A stretch of DNA of 64,000 nucleotides. It comes from Saccharopolyspora gloriosae (lineage in GTDB: Bacteria > Actinomycetota > Actinomycetes > Mycobacteriales > Pseudonocardiaceae). Each line of letters begins with the position of its first letter. The stretch's first letter is position 1. Both the position numbers and the translations under genes were made by a program. Positions 25,554 to 33,373 of the stretch are shown here, piece after piece. The stretch is from assembly GCF_014203325.1 (NCBI RefSeq), contig NZ_JACHIV010000001.1, forward strand, positions 993,501 through 1,057,500. Direction: 5' to 3'. The notes beneath the pieces were generated by a model. It searched no databases, was not told the DNA's origin, and worked only from the letters and a program-made list of their open reading frames with translations.

Positions 25554-26387
25554 GTGAGTCGTCGCGACCACCCCAACCCGTCGGCTGCGCCGGTGCAGAA
25601 GCTGCGCCTGCGCTACACCAAGCGGGGACGTCTGCGGTTCAGCTCGCATCGCGACCTTGCTCGGGTCTTCGAGCGGGCGCTGCGCCGCGCCGGTGTGCCG
25701 ATGGCGTACTCGCAGGGCTTCAGCCCGCACCCGAAGGTCTCCTGGGCCGGTGCGGTACCGACCGGCGTGGGCAGCGAAGCCGAGTACGTCGAGCTGCAAC
25801 TGGTGCGGCAGGTGGACCCGGAAGTGCTGCGCGAGGAGCTCAACCGCGTGCTGCCGCCCGGCATGGAACTGGTCGAGGTCGTGCAAGCGGGGCCGGGAGC
25901 GCTGGCGGAACGGCTCGAAGCGAGCCGCTGGGGGATCGAACTGCCCGGTGTCGCCGTGGAGCCGCTGCGCGCCGCGGTGGCGAACCTGCTCGCCGCGGAC
26001 TCGGTGGAAGTGGAACGGATGACCAAGGACGGGCGCCGCACGCTGGACGCCCGTGCGGCCATCGTGTCGGCGGAAGTCCTGGACAGTGCAGACCCGGATG
26101 CGCTGCGTGACCGATTTCCTGCTTGCGTCGCCCAAGTGGACGATTGGCCCGAGGGCCGTGCACCGTATGGGATACTCGTAACGGTCGTGCGGCAGACAAC
26201 ACCCGTCGTTCGACCCGACGATGTGCTGAACGCCTTGCGCGTCGTCGCCGATCTGGACCCGTCGACGGCCGCGCGAGCGACCCGGTGGGAACAAGGTCGG
26301 CTCGACGACGAGGGAGGGCTCGCCGACCCGTTGACCCTGGACAGGGCGACGGCCGGAGCTCACCGGGGGACACTCCCGGCCGGGTGA
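25554..26387 (+). CDS. DUF2344 / TIGR03936 protein, partner of the radical SAM protein
   Basis: 277 aa from GTG 25554 (GGGAGGAG upstream). Family signature KLRLRYTKRGRLRFSSHRDLARVFERALRRAGVPMAYSQGFSPHPKVSWAGAVPTGVGSEAEYVELQL. The protein accompanies TIGR03960 radical SAM proteins and is sometimes fused to them, so both likely act on one RNA or protein substrate. Function unknown. rne follows after 171 bp, the usual actinobacterial order. Confidence 0.85.
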   Translation: MSRRDHPNPSAAPVQKLRLRYTKRGRLRFSSHRDLARVFERALRRAGVPMAYSQGFSPHPKVSWAGAVPTGVGSEAEYVELQLVRQVDPEVLREELNRVLPPGMELVEVVQAGPGALAERLEASRWGIELPGVAVEPLRAAVANLLAADSVEVERMTKDGRRTLDARAAIVSAEVLDSADPDALRDRFPACVAQVDDWPEGRAPYGILVTVVRQTTPVVRPDDVLNALRVVADLDPSTAARATRWEQGRLDDEGGLADPLTLDRATAGAHRGTLPAG

Positions 26388-26558
26388 CGGGCGAAGGCGC
26401 GGACACCGTCGGACCCGCCGTGGGACTTCCCGGTTCACCCAGAGCCGGGACGGAGGGGACCAACAGAATTGCCGTCGCCCACGGGCGACGGAGACCGCAG
26501 AACGCACATGCTCCTGTGCGGCCGCGTCCACGGACGCGCCCGGGGGCGGAGGAGTTGA

Positions 26559-29500
26559 ATGTCGAACAGGGAAACGCCCGCTGGGAACACCAGCGGGCCA
26601 TCGTCCACATCCACGCAGGAAAGCGGCTCGGGCACTTTCGAGTTGCCCGCCAAGCTGCGGGTGCACGCGCTGGCGAAGTTGCTGGGGGCGAGCAGCAGGG
26701 AGGTCATCACCACCCTGGACGCGCTCGGCGAACCGGTGCGCAGCGCCCAATCCAACATCACGCGCGAGGTCGCGCTGCAGGTGGTGCAGGGCCTGCGCCC
26801 GGAGCAGATCGCCGACGGCGAACCGGCTGACTCGGACGCGGCGGCGCCGCAGGCCGAGCGGCCCGAGCCCGCCGCGGCCGAACCCGCCGCCGAGCCCGAA
26901 CGCCGGGAGAGCGCCGAGATCGCCGGGCTGAACCCGGTGTTCGCGGCTCCGCAGGCGATGTTCCTCGCCCCGGAGCCCGTCGCCGCCCGCCCGGCGCCCG
27001 CCGCGGCGAAGCCCGCCGTCGAGCAGCCCGCCGAGGCGCCGGCCGAGCAGCAGCACGACACCGGCTCGGAAGCCGCCGACGCCGACGAGTCCTCCGACGC
27101 CGACACCGACGGTGACGACGACGACCAGGGCGGCAGGCGCCGCCGCCGCCGCGGCCGTCGTGGCCGGGGCCGCGGCAAGGGCGGCGACGGCGACCAGTCC
27201 GACTCCGGCGACGAGCAGGACGACGAAGGCGGTCGCGACAGCGCCGACAAGCAGGGCAAGCAGGACAAGCCCGGCAAGCAGTCCCGCAAGGAGGCGCGCA
27301 AGGAAGCCGGTCGCAAGGGCTCCGGCGACGACTCCGCCGAGACCACCGACGGCAACCAGGACGCGAAGCCCGCCGACGCGCCCGCCGGCGACTCCGACGG
27401 GGATTCCGGCGACGACGGCAACCGCCGTCGCCGCCGTCGCCGTCGCCGCAAGGGCTCCGGGGACGACGACGGCCAGAACCGGGACGACGACCCGCCGAAC
27501 ACCGTCGTGCACGTCCGCGAAGAGCGCCAGGACAACGGTCGCCAGGAGAGCAGCGACGACGAGGTCCGCGCGATCAAGGGCTCCACCCGGCTGGAGGCCA
27601 AGCGCCAGCGCCGCCGGGACGGCCGCGAAGCCGGTCGCCGCCGCGCGCCGGTGCTGTCCGAGTCGGAGTTCTTGGCCCGCCGCGAGTCGGTGGACCGCCG
27701 CATGGTGGTGCGCGAGAACGGCGACCAGACGCAGATCGCAGTGCTCGAGGACAACGTCCTCGTCGAGAACTTCGTGACCGCCTCCGGTTCCGGTTCGCTC
27801 GTCGGCAACGTGTACCTCGGCCGCGTGCAGAACGTGCTGCCCAGCATGGAGGCCGCGTTCGTCGACATCGGCCGCGGCCGCAACGCCGTGCTCTACGCCG
27901 GTGAGGTCGACTGGGACGCCGCTGGGCTCGCGGGCAAGGCGCGCCGCATCGAGCAGGCGCTGTCCACCGGTGACAGCGTGCTCGTGCAGGTCACCAAGGA
28001 CCCCGTCGGGCACAAGGGCGCGCGGCTGACCACGCAGATCAGCCTGCCGGGCCGGTTCCTGGTGTACGTGCCGGGCGGCGGCGCCACCGGCATCAGCCGG
28101 AAGCTGCCGGACAACGAGCGCAAGCGGCTCAAGGAGATCCTCAAGCGGATCGTCCCGGACAACGCGGGCGTGATCATCCGCACCGCGTCCGAGGGCACCT
28201 CCGAAGAGGCATTGGACCGCGACGTGCGCCGCCTGCAGGCGCAGTGGGAGATCATCAAGGAGAAGGCGGACACGCCGAAGGCCCAGGCCCCGCAGCTGCT
28301 CTACGAAGAGCCGGATCTGCTGATCAAGGTCGTGCGGGACCTGTTCACCGAGGACTTCTCGTCGCTGGTCGTCCAGGGCGGCGACGCCTGGGACACCATC
28401 GAGGCCTACGTGCAGCACGTGGCGCCGGACCTGATGAGCAGGCTCACCAGGCACGTCGGCAAGAACGACGTGTTCACCGAGCAGCGGATCAGCGAGCAGA
28501 TCGCCAAGGCGCTGGACCGCAAGGTGTGGCTGCCCTCCGGCGGTTACCTGGTGATCGACCGCACCGAGGCGATGACCGTCATCGACGTCAACACCGGCAA
28601 GTTCACCGGGTCGGGCGGCAACCTCGAGGAGACGGTCACCCGGAACAACCTGGAAGCGGCCGAGGAGATCGTGCGCCAGCTGCGGCTGCGCGACATCGGC
28701 GGCATCATCGTGATCGACTTCATCGACATGGTGCTGGAGTCGAACCGGGACCTGGTGCTGCGTCGCCTCACCGAGTGCCTCGGGCGGGACCGCACCCGGC
28801 ACCAGGTGGCCGAGGTGACCTCGCTCGGGCTGGTGCAGATGACGCGCAAGCGGGTCGGCACCGGTTTGCTGGAGGCCTACAGCAGCACCTGCGAGCACTG
28901 CCGCGGCCGGGGCCTGCTGGTCTCGACGGACCCGGTCGTGCACCAGCACGGCCAGGGCGGCGGCAACTCCGGTTCCGGCAACGGCGGCGGTGGTGGTGGC
29001 GGTTCGCGCCGGAACCGCAACCGCGGCAAGCAGGAGACGGCCGAGTCGGACGGCTCGCAGCACGCCGAGCGCAACGGCGTCGTGCAGGACCAGGCGGCGA
29101 AGGACTCGCAGTCGGGCAAGCAGGACTCGGAGAAGTCGGACTCCGGCAAGCAAGAGTCCGCGAAGCAGGACGCTGGCAAGCAGGAGCCCGGTAAGCAGGA
29201 CTCCGCGAAGCAGGACGCTGGCAAGCAGGACTCCGGTAAGCAGGAGTCGGGCAAGCAGGACTCCGCGAAGCAGGACTCCGGTAAGCAGGACGCTGGCAAG
29301 CCGCAGGAATCCGGCAAGCAGGACGCCGACAAGCGCGGCTCCGGCAAGCCGGAGCGGGAGGCTCAGCCGTCCGTTCCCGCTGCGGAGCCCGCGGACCGCG
29401 CTGCGGAGCCGCAACCGGCCGCTCCCGCGAAGCCCGAGACCACGCCCGCTCCGCAGTCGGCACCCGTGCAGCCCGCGGCGTCCGCGGAGCCGGACTCCGG

Positions 29501-29780
29501 CGCCACGACCGGCGAGACCAACGGCCGCTCCCGGCGGCGCAAGGTCAGCCGCCCGGCCGGTAGCGCGGGCACCCCGGTGGAACCGGTGGTGATGACGGTG
29601 GCGGAGAAGCCGAGCGAGCCCGCGACGAACGGGGTTCCGGAGGTGCCCGCTTCGGCGACCGCCTCGGTCACCCGGCGTCCGCGCCGTCGTGCCGCGTCGC
29701 GTCCCGCGGGTCCGCCGCCGGACGAGGCCGCCCCCGGCAACGTCGAGGACGCCACCGCAGGAGCGAACTCCGAGAGCTGA
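26559..29780 (+). CDS. rne: Ribonuclease E/G
   Basis: 1073 aa. An endoribonuclease for mRNA turnover and rRNA/tRNA processing. N-terminal segment LPAKLRVHALAKLLGASSREVITTLDALG (residues about 30-60) resembles the IF2 N-terminal domain. A long acidic/Arg-rich low-complexity region (90-340) follows. Catalytic half: S1 domain (GSLVGNVYLGRVQNVLPSMEAAFVDIG), 5'-sensor/RNase H region, catalytic acids in MTVIDVNTGKF and IIVIDFIDM, zinc-link CEHC. The C-terminal quarter is disordered and contains a Lys-Gln-Asp/Ser-Gly repeat. GGAGG precedes the ATG; a 17-bp terminator follows. Confidence 0.95.
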   Translation: MSNRETPAGNTSGPSSTSTQESGSGTFELPAKLRVHALAKLLGASSREVITTLDALGEPVRSAQSNITREVALQVVQGLRPEQIADGEPADSDAAAPQAERPEPAAAEPAAEPERRESAEIAGLNPVFAAPQAMFLAPEPVAARPAPAAAKPAVEQPAEAPAEQQHDTGSEAADADESSDADTDGDDDDQGGRRRRRRGRRGRGRGKGGDGDQSDSGDEQDDEGGRDSADKQGKQDKPGKQSRKEARKEAGRKGSGDDSAETTDGNQDAKPADAPAGDSDGDSGDDGNRRRRRRRRRKGSGDDDGQNRDDDPPNTVVHVREERQDNGRQESSDDEVRAIKGSTRLEAKRQRRRDGREAGRRRAPVLSESEFLARRESVDRRMVVRENGDQTQIAVLEDNVLVENFVTASGSGSLVGNVYLGRVQNVLPSMEAAFVDIGRGRNAVLYAGEVDWDAAGLAGKARRIEQALSTGDSVLVQVTKDPVGHKGARLTTQISLPGRFLVYVPGGGATGISRKLPDNERKRLKEILKRIVPDNAGVIIRTASEGTSEEALDRDVRRLQAQWEIIKEKADTPKAQAPQLLYEEPDLLIKVVRDLFTEDFSSLVVQGGDAWDTIEAYVQHVAPDLMSRLTRHVGKNDVFTEQRISEQIAKALDRKVWLPSGGYLVIDRTEAMTVIDVNTGKFTGSGGNLEETVTRNNLEAAEEIVRQLRLRDIGGIIVIDFIDMVLESNRDLVLRRLTECLGRDRTRHQVAEVTSLGLVQMTRKRVGTGLLEAYSSTCEHCRGRGLLVSTDPVVHQHGQGGGNSGSGNGGGGGGGSRRNRNRGKQETAESDGSQHAERNGVVQDQAAKDSQSGKQDSEKSDSGKQESAKQDAGKQEPGKQDSAKQDAGKQDSGKQESGKQDSAKQDSGKQDAGKPQESGKQDADKRGSGKPEREAQPSVPAAEPADRAAEPQPAAPAKPETTPAPQSAPVQPAASAEPDSGATTGETNGRSRRRKVSRPAGSAGTPVEPVVMTVAEKPSEPATNGVPEVPASATASVTRRPRRRAASRPAGPPPDEAAPGNVEDATAGANSES
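29116..29350. repeat. Tandem 15-bp repeats encoding GKQDS/AKQDA pentapeptides in rne
   Basis: About fifteen units of a 15-bp repeat (for example GGCAAGCAGGACTCC) encode Gly/Ala-Lys-Gln-Asp/Glu-Ser/Ala pentapeptides at residues about 853-930. Near-identical units make this a slippage-prone, probably length-variable tract in the disordered tail of RNase E. Confidence 0.85.
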
Positions 29781-29791
29781 GCACCACCCAC

Positions 29792-29831
29792 ACCGCGGGC
29801 GGGCCGGGTAATTCCCCGGCCCGCCCGCGGT
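29792..29831 (+). terminator. rne terminator hairpin
   Basis: A perfect 17-bp stem (29792-29808 with 29815-29831), 6-nt loop, 11 nt after the rne stop, followed by CGTTT. Confidence 0.85.
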
Positions 29832-29923
29832 CGTTTCGGCCGGGTGACCGGAACCGCCCGCCTCCGCGTCCCGGCGGCCGATTCGTTCAAGACAGGTGGC
29901 CACGACCGGTTTAGCGTCCGGGT

Positions 29924-30834
29924 ATGACTGATGGCGCAACGGACACACATCGGCTCGCGGCGGCGGAGCGGTTCATCTGGCTGACGGCCCGAGTGCTGGA
30001 GCAGCGCCGCTTCGAGTACCTGTTCGGCGCGGGCACCGCGGAGCGGGTGGCGGCGGCGCTGGAGCCCTACCGCTGCTCCGACGGCGGCTTCGGCTACGCC
30101 CTGGACCCGGACATGCGGGGGCCGGTGAGCCAGCCGCTCGGCGCGCACGCCGCGCTGAGCGTGCTCGGCGAGATCGGCCGCTGCACCCCGGAGCACGCCG
30201 CGGGCATCGTCGACCAGCTGGTCTCCATCACCGGCGCGGACGGTGGCGTGCCCGTCGTCGACCCGTCGCTGCGCGACCACCCGCACCCGCCGTTCATGCC
30301 GATCGACGACGAGCCGTCGAGCGAGCTGCTCTCCACCGCGCTGCTCGCGGGCGAACTGCACCGGCACTCCTTCGACCACCCCTGGCTGCCGGGCGCGACC
30401 GAGTTCTGCTGGCGGCGGATCGACGCGCTCACCGAGACGCACCCGTACGAGGCGCACGCCGCGGTCGCGTTCCTCGACCACGTGCCGGACCGCGACCGCG
30501 CCGTCGCGGCGGCGGCCCGGCTCGGCGAGCTGGTGCGGGAGCAGCGCATCGTGGCGCTCGACCCGGAGAACCCCGATCGGTCCCGCCTGATGCCGGGTTA
30601 CGCGCCCGGCGAGTGGCACTTCGCGCACGACTACGCGCCGCACCCGAGCCTGTGGCGCGCTCGTGGTTCTCCGACGAGGAGATCGCGGCGAGCCTCGACG
30701 CGCTGGCGGCGGCGCAGCTGGAGGACGGCGGCTGGCAGATCCGCTGGCGCCGGTGGGCGCCCGGCACCGAGCTGGAAGCCCGCCCGCGGGTCACGATCGA
30801 CGCGCTGCGCACCCTGCGCGCGTACGGCCGCTGA
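29924..30834 (+). pseudogene. Prenyltransferase/squalene-cyclase-repeat-like protein gene with a frameshift
   Basis: Frame one, from ATG 29924 (TAGCGT 6 nt upstream), encodes an intact protein through HFAHDYAPHPS at about 30648. The continuation ARSWFSDEEIAASLDALAAAQLEDGGWQIRWRRWAPG through TLRAYGR is in the -1 frame, ending at 30834. One extra C in the AGCCTG run at 30647-30650 would restore a 304-aa protein. Repeated DGGFGYALDP and DGGWQIRW motifs resemble the QW-type repeats of prenyltransferase and terpene-cyclase alpha barrels; function unknown. Either a recent inactivation or a sequencing error. The 3' end overlaps the AraC gene by 44 bp. Confidence 0.75.
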
Positions 30835-31534
30835 GCAGTTCGGCTGCGGTGAGCCCGGACAACCGCCGCACCTGCCTGCTCAGGTGGGCTTGGTCGGCGT
30901 ACCCGGCGGTGGCGGCGAGCTCCGCGAGGTGGGCGGCGTCGAGGGAACGGGCGCGCTGGAACCGGAGCACGTTCACCAGGGTGCTCGGCCCGTAGCCGAC
31001 GGCCGCGGTGAACCGCCGCCGGAGTTGCCGGACGGAAAGGCCGAGGTGTTCGGACAGCGCCGCCGCGCTCGGTGGTCGGGGAGCGCCGAGCAGCCGCACC
31101 GCCTCCGCGACGGCCGCGTCGTGCCGGTACTCGGGCAGCAGCGCGCGGGCGAGGTCCACCAGCAGGGCGGAGGCTTCGGCCGGCCGCGCGCTCGTCGCGA
31201 GCCGGTCCAGCACCGGCCGAGCTCGCGGGCCCCACAGCTCGCCGAGCTCGACCTGCCGGTCGCGGAGTTCAGCGGCGGGCACGTCGCCGAGCAGCAGCCG
31301 CGCCGTGCCGGGACGCATCCGGAGCCCGGCGACACCGCCCGGAGCCAGCGGCACGAGCCGTGGCCCGGTGTCGGGTCCGGCCATCTCCAGCACGCCGTCG
31401 CGCCAGATCAGGTCGAGGCAGCCGTCGGGCAGGACGCGCTGCACGTGGCCCTGGGCGGACACTTCCTGCACCCAGCCGCAGCTGACCGCGTCGCGCAGGC
31501 CCACCGGAACCGGTTGCTCGACGTAGGTGGACAC
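30791..31534 (-). CDS. AraC family transcriptional regulator
   Basis: 247 aa, GTG start. The C-terminal double HTH is clear: AALSEHLGLSVRQLRRRFTAAVGYGPSTLVNVLRFQRA and LAELAATAGYADQAHLSRQVRRLSGLTAAELL. The N-terminal domain (LRDAVSCGWVQEVSAQGHVQRVLPDGCLDLIW) is the DUF6597 type found in small actinobacterial AraC regulators. Target genes unknown. The tail overlaps the frameshifted gene on the opposite strand. Confidence 0.88.
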   Translation of the reverse strand: MSTYVEQPVPVGLRDAVSCGWVQEVSAQGHVQRVLPDGCLDLIWRDGVLEMAGPDTGPRLVPLAPGGVAGLRMRPGTARLLLGDVPAAELRDRQVELGELWGPRARPVLDRLATSARPAEASALLVDLARALLPEYRHDAAVAEAVRLLGAPRPPSAAALSEHLGLSVRQLRRRFTAAVGYGPSTLVNVLRFQRARSLDAAHLAELAATAGYADQAHLSRQVRRLSGLTAAELLSGRTRAGCAARRS

Positions 31535-31597
31535 GCCCTCATGCTGCCCCAGGCGTTTCCCGCACCGGACCTCGACCTGGTCGCCAGGAGCGGTTGC

Positions 31598-32317
31598 TCA
31601 CCCGGTCGTTTCGAACCGCACGAGGTCGAGTTCCGTGGACTCGGCCAGGCCCGGGTAGTGCGCGTCGAGCGCCGCGCGCAGCTCGGCCAGGTCGGCGAAG
31701 CCGTCGAGCACGGCGTCCTGATCGGTGAGCTCGGCGGCGGTCCTGCGCTCGACCGCGGTGACCTCGGCCGCCACCGTGGTCGCCGAGCCGTCGTCGTGCT
31801 CGAAGACCAGCCGGATCGGCCCGGGGGAGACGGGGTCGTGCACCCGGACCGTGCTGCGCTTGGTGCCGTCGCGGACCGCGTCCAGGTAGCCGTGCCACAG
31901 GTGCAGCGCGGTCGGCGGGGCATCCGGCCGGTAGTCCTGGTAGTCGTACGGGAAGGGGAGGAGATCGGTGATCGGCACCGATTCCAGCCCGTTCTTGCCG
32001 CGGATGATCGCCCGCGCGTCCGGGTAGTAGTCGAACAGCTGCTGCCTGCACCGGCCGCAGGGCGGGATGACCCGCATGCCGCGTGCCAGCACCGCGACGA
32101 TCGTCGTCAGCGGTGCCGCGCCGGAAGCCGCGGCCTGCCCGATCACCACCGGTTCCGCGCACGGGCCTCCGGTGAAGTGCGAGACGTTCATCCCCGTGAA
32201 CACCGCGCCCGTCGCGTCGTAGGCGGCGGCCGAGACCTGGTGGTTCTCGTTCAGCGTGGCGCCGTCGAGCACCGCCGTCGCCCGCCGCACCAGTTCGAGC
32301 TCCTGATCGGTCAGCAT
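31598..32317 (-). CDS. Blasticidin-S-deaminase-like cytidine deaminase fused to an ASCH domain
   Basis: 239 aa. Residues 1-125 match the cytidine-deaminase fold and are strikingly close to blasticidin S deaminase: VFTGMNVSHFTGGPCAEPVVIG with zinc ligand C53 and proton-shuttle E55, and PPCGRCRQQLFDYYP with C87 and C90. Residues 135-239 form an ASCH domain with the signature GTKRSTVR (151-158), a PUA-like fold that binds RNA or nucleotides. Likely role: deamination of a cytosine nucleoside or cytosine-type antibiotic. ATG start with TAGTAT 7 nt upstream (leaderless). Confidence 0.85.
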   Translation of the reverse strand: MLTDQELELVRRATAVLDGATLNENHQVSAAAYDATGAVFTGMNVSHFTGGPCAEPVVIGQAAASGAAPLTTIVAVLARGMRVIPPCGRCRQQLFDYYPDARAIIRGKNGLESVPITDLLPFPYDYQDYRPDAPPTALHLWHGYLDAVRDGTKRSTVRVHDPVSPGPIRLVFEHDDGSATTVAAEVTAVERRTAAELTDQDAVLDGFADLAELRAALDAHYPGLAESTELDLVRFETTG

Positions 32318-32401
32318 GGTCCGGATACTAGGTCGATCGCGGAGGGCTGTCCGCTCGTTTTCCGGTGCGCGGCGGGGAATCGGCGGACGGCGTCGAGCCG
32401 A

Positions 32402-33373
32402 TCAGGCCGCGGAGCGCACGGCCGTCGTGCTGTCCGCGACGAGGTCGGTGACGTCCTCATCGCGCCCGGTGCGGTGCAGCACGAGCTCGGCGAGCAGCCC
32501 GGTGGAGATCATCTGAACCGAGAAGATCTCCAGCAGGATGCCCAGGGTCAGCAGCGGCCGGGTGCCGATCGAGTTCTCGGTGAACACCCACACCCCGGTC
32601 AGGTACAGCAGGATCAGCGTGCCGAGCGAGCCCGCGACCACGCCCAGCCCGCCGAACAGGTGCGCGGGCCGCCGCCCGTAGCGGGTCAGCGCCACCACCG
32701 TCAGCAGGTCCAGCGCGCCGCGCACGTAGCGCTCCAGCCCGTACTTCGACGTGCCGTGCTCGCGCGCCCGGTGGTGCACCGGCAGCTCCCGCACCCGGTA
32801 CCCCAGCTGGTGGGCCAGCGCCGGGATGTAGCGGTGCAGCTCGCCGTACAGCGGCACCCGCCGGTACACCTCGGTCCGGGCCGCCTTGAGCCCGCAGTTG
32901 TGGTCGGACAACCGCAGGCCGGTGATCACGCCGGTCATCCAGTTGAAGAACTTCGACGGCAACCGCTTGCCCAGCGGATCCTTGCGCTGCGCCTTGTGCC
33001 CGCTGACCAGGTCGGCTCCCGCGTCGAGCTCGGCGAGCAGCCGCGGCACCTCCGCCGGGTCGTCCTGCAGGTCCGCGTCGAGGGTGACCAGCAGCCGCCC
33101 GCGCACCTCGGCCACCCCGGCGGCCAGCGCGGCGGCCTTGCCGAAGTTGCGCCGCAGCCGCAGCCCCCGCACCCGCGGATCCACCGCGGCGTGCTCGGTG
33201 ATGACGCGCCAGCTGTCGTCGGTGCTGCCGTCGTCGACGACCAGCAGTTCCCAGCAGCGCGGCTGGGCGTCCATCGCCGCGGTGATCTCGGCGAACAGCT
33301 TCGGCAGGCTCTCGCCCTCGTTCTTCGCCGGGGCCAGCAACGACACCTCGACGTCCGCAGTGCGGTCGCTCAT
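32402..33373 (-). CDS. Polyprenyl-phosphate family 2 glycosyltransferase (GtrB/DPM1-like)
   Basis: 323 aa. GT-A domain: LLAPAKNEGESLPKLF, LLVVDDGSTDDSW, LVTLDADLQDDP (DxD) and NWMTGVITGLRLSDHNCGLKAARTEVY. Two C-terminal membrane helices (HLFGGLGVVAGSLGTLILLYLTG, LLTLGILLEIFSVQMISTGLLAEL). Such enzymes load a sugar onto a polyprenyl phosphate at the inner membrane face. Overlaps the upstream membrane protein gene by 4 nt (ATGA), so the two probably act together: lipid-linked sugar donor, then transfer outside. Confidence 0.88.
   Translation of the reverse strand: MSDRTADVEVSLLAPAKNEGESLPKLFAEITAAMDAQPRCWELLVVDDGSTDDSWRVITEHAAVDPRVRGLRLRRNFGKAAALAAGVAEVRGRLLVTLDADLQDDPAEVPRLLAELDAGADLVSGHKAQRKDPLGKRLPSKFFNWMTGVITGLRLSDHNCGLKAARTEVYRRVPLYGELHRYIPALAHQLGYRVRELPVHHRAREHGTSKYGLERYVRGALDLLTVVALTRYGRRPAHLFGGLGVVAGSLGTLILLYLTGVWVFTENSIGTRPLLTLGILLEIFSVQMISTGLLAELVLHRTGRDEDVTDLVADSTTAVRSAA

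Noticed and set aside
28877-29347. Cys/Ser/Leu/Pro-rich minus-strand frame
   Set aside because: Antisense translation of the rne pentapeptide repeat.
25218-29948. A 1576-codon minus-strand reading frame antisense to rne
   Set aside because: Composition mirrors the repeats of rne, no domain is recognisable, and the plus-strand rne is unambiguous.
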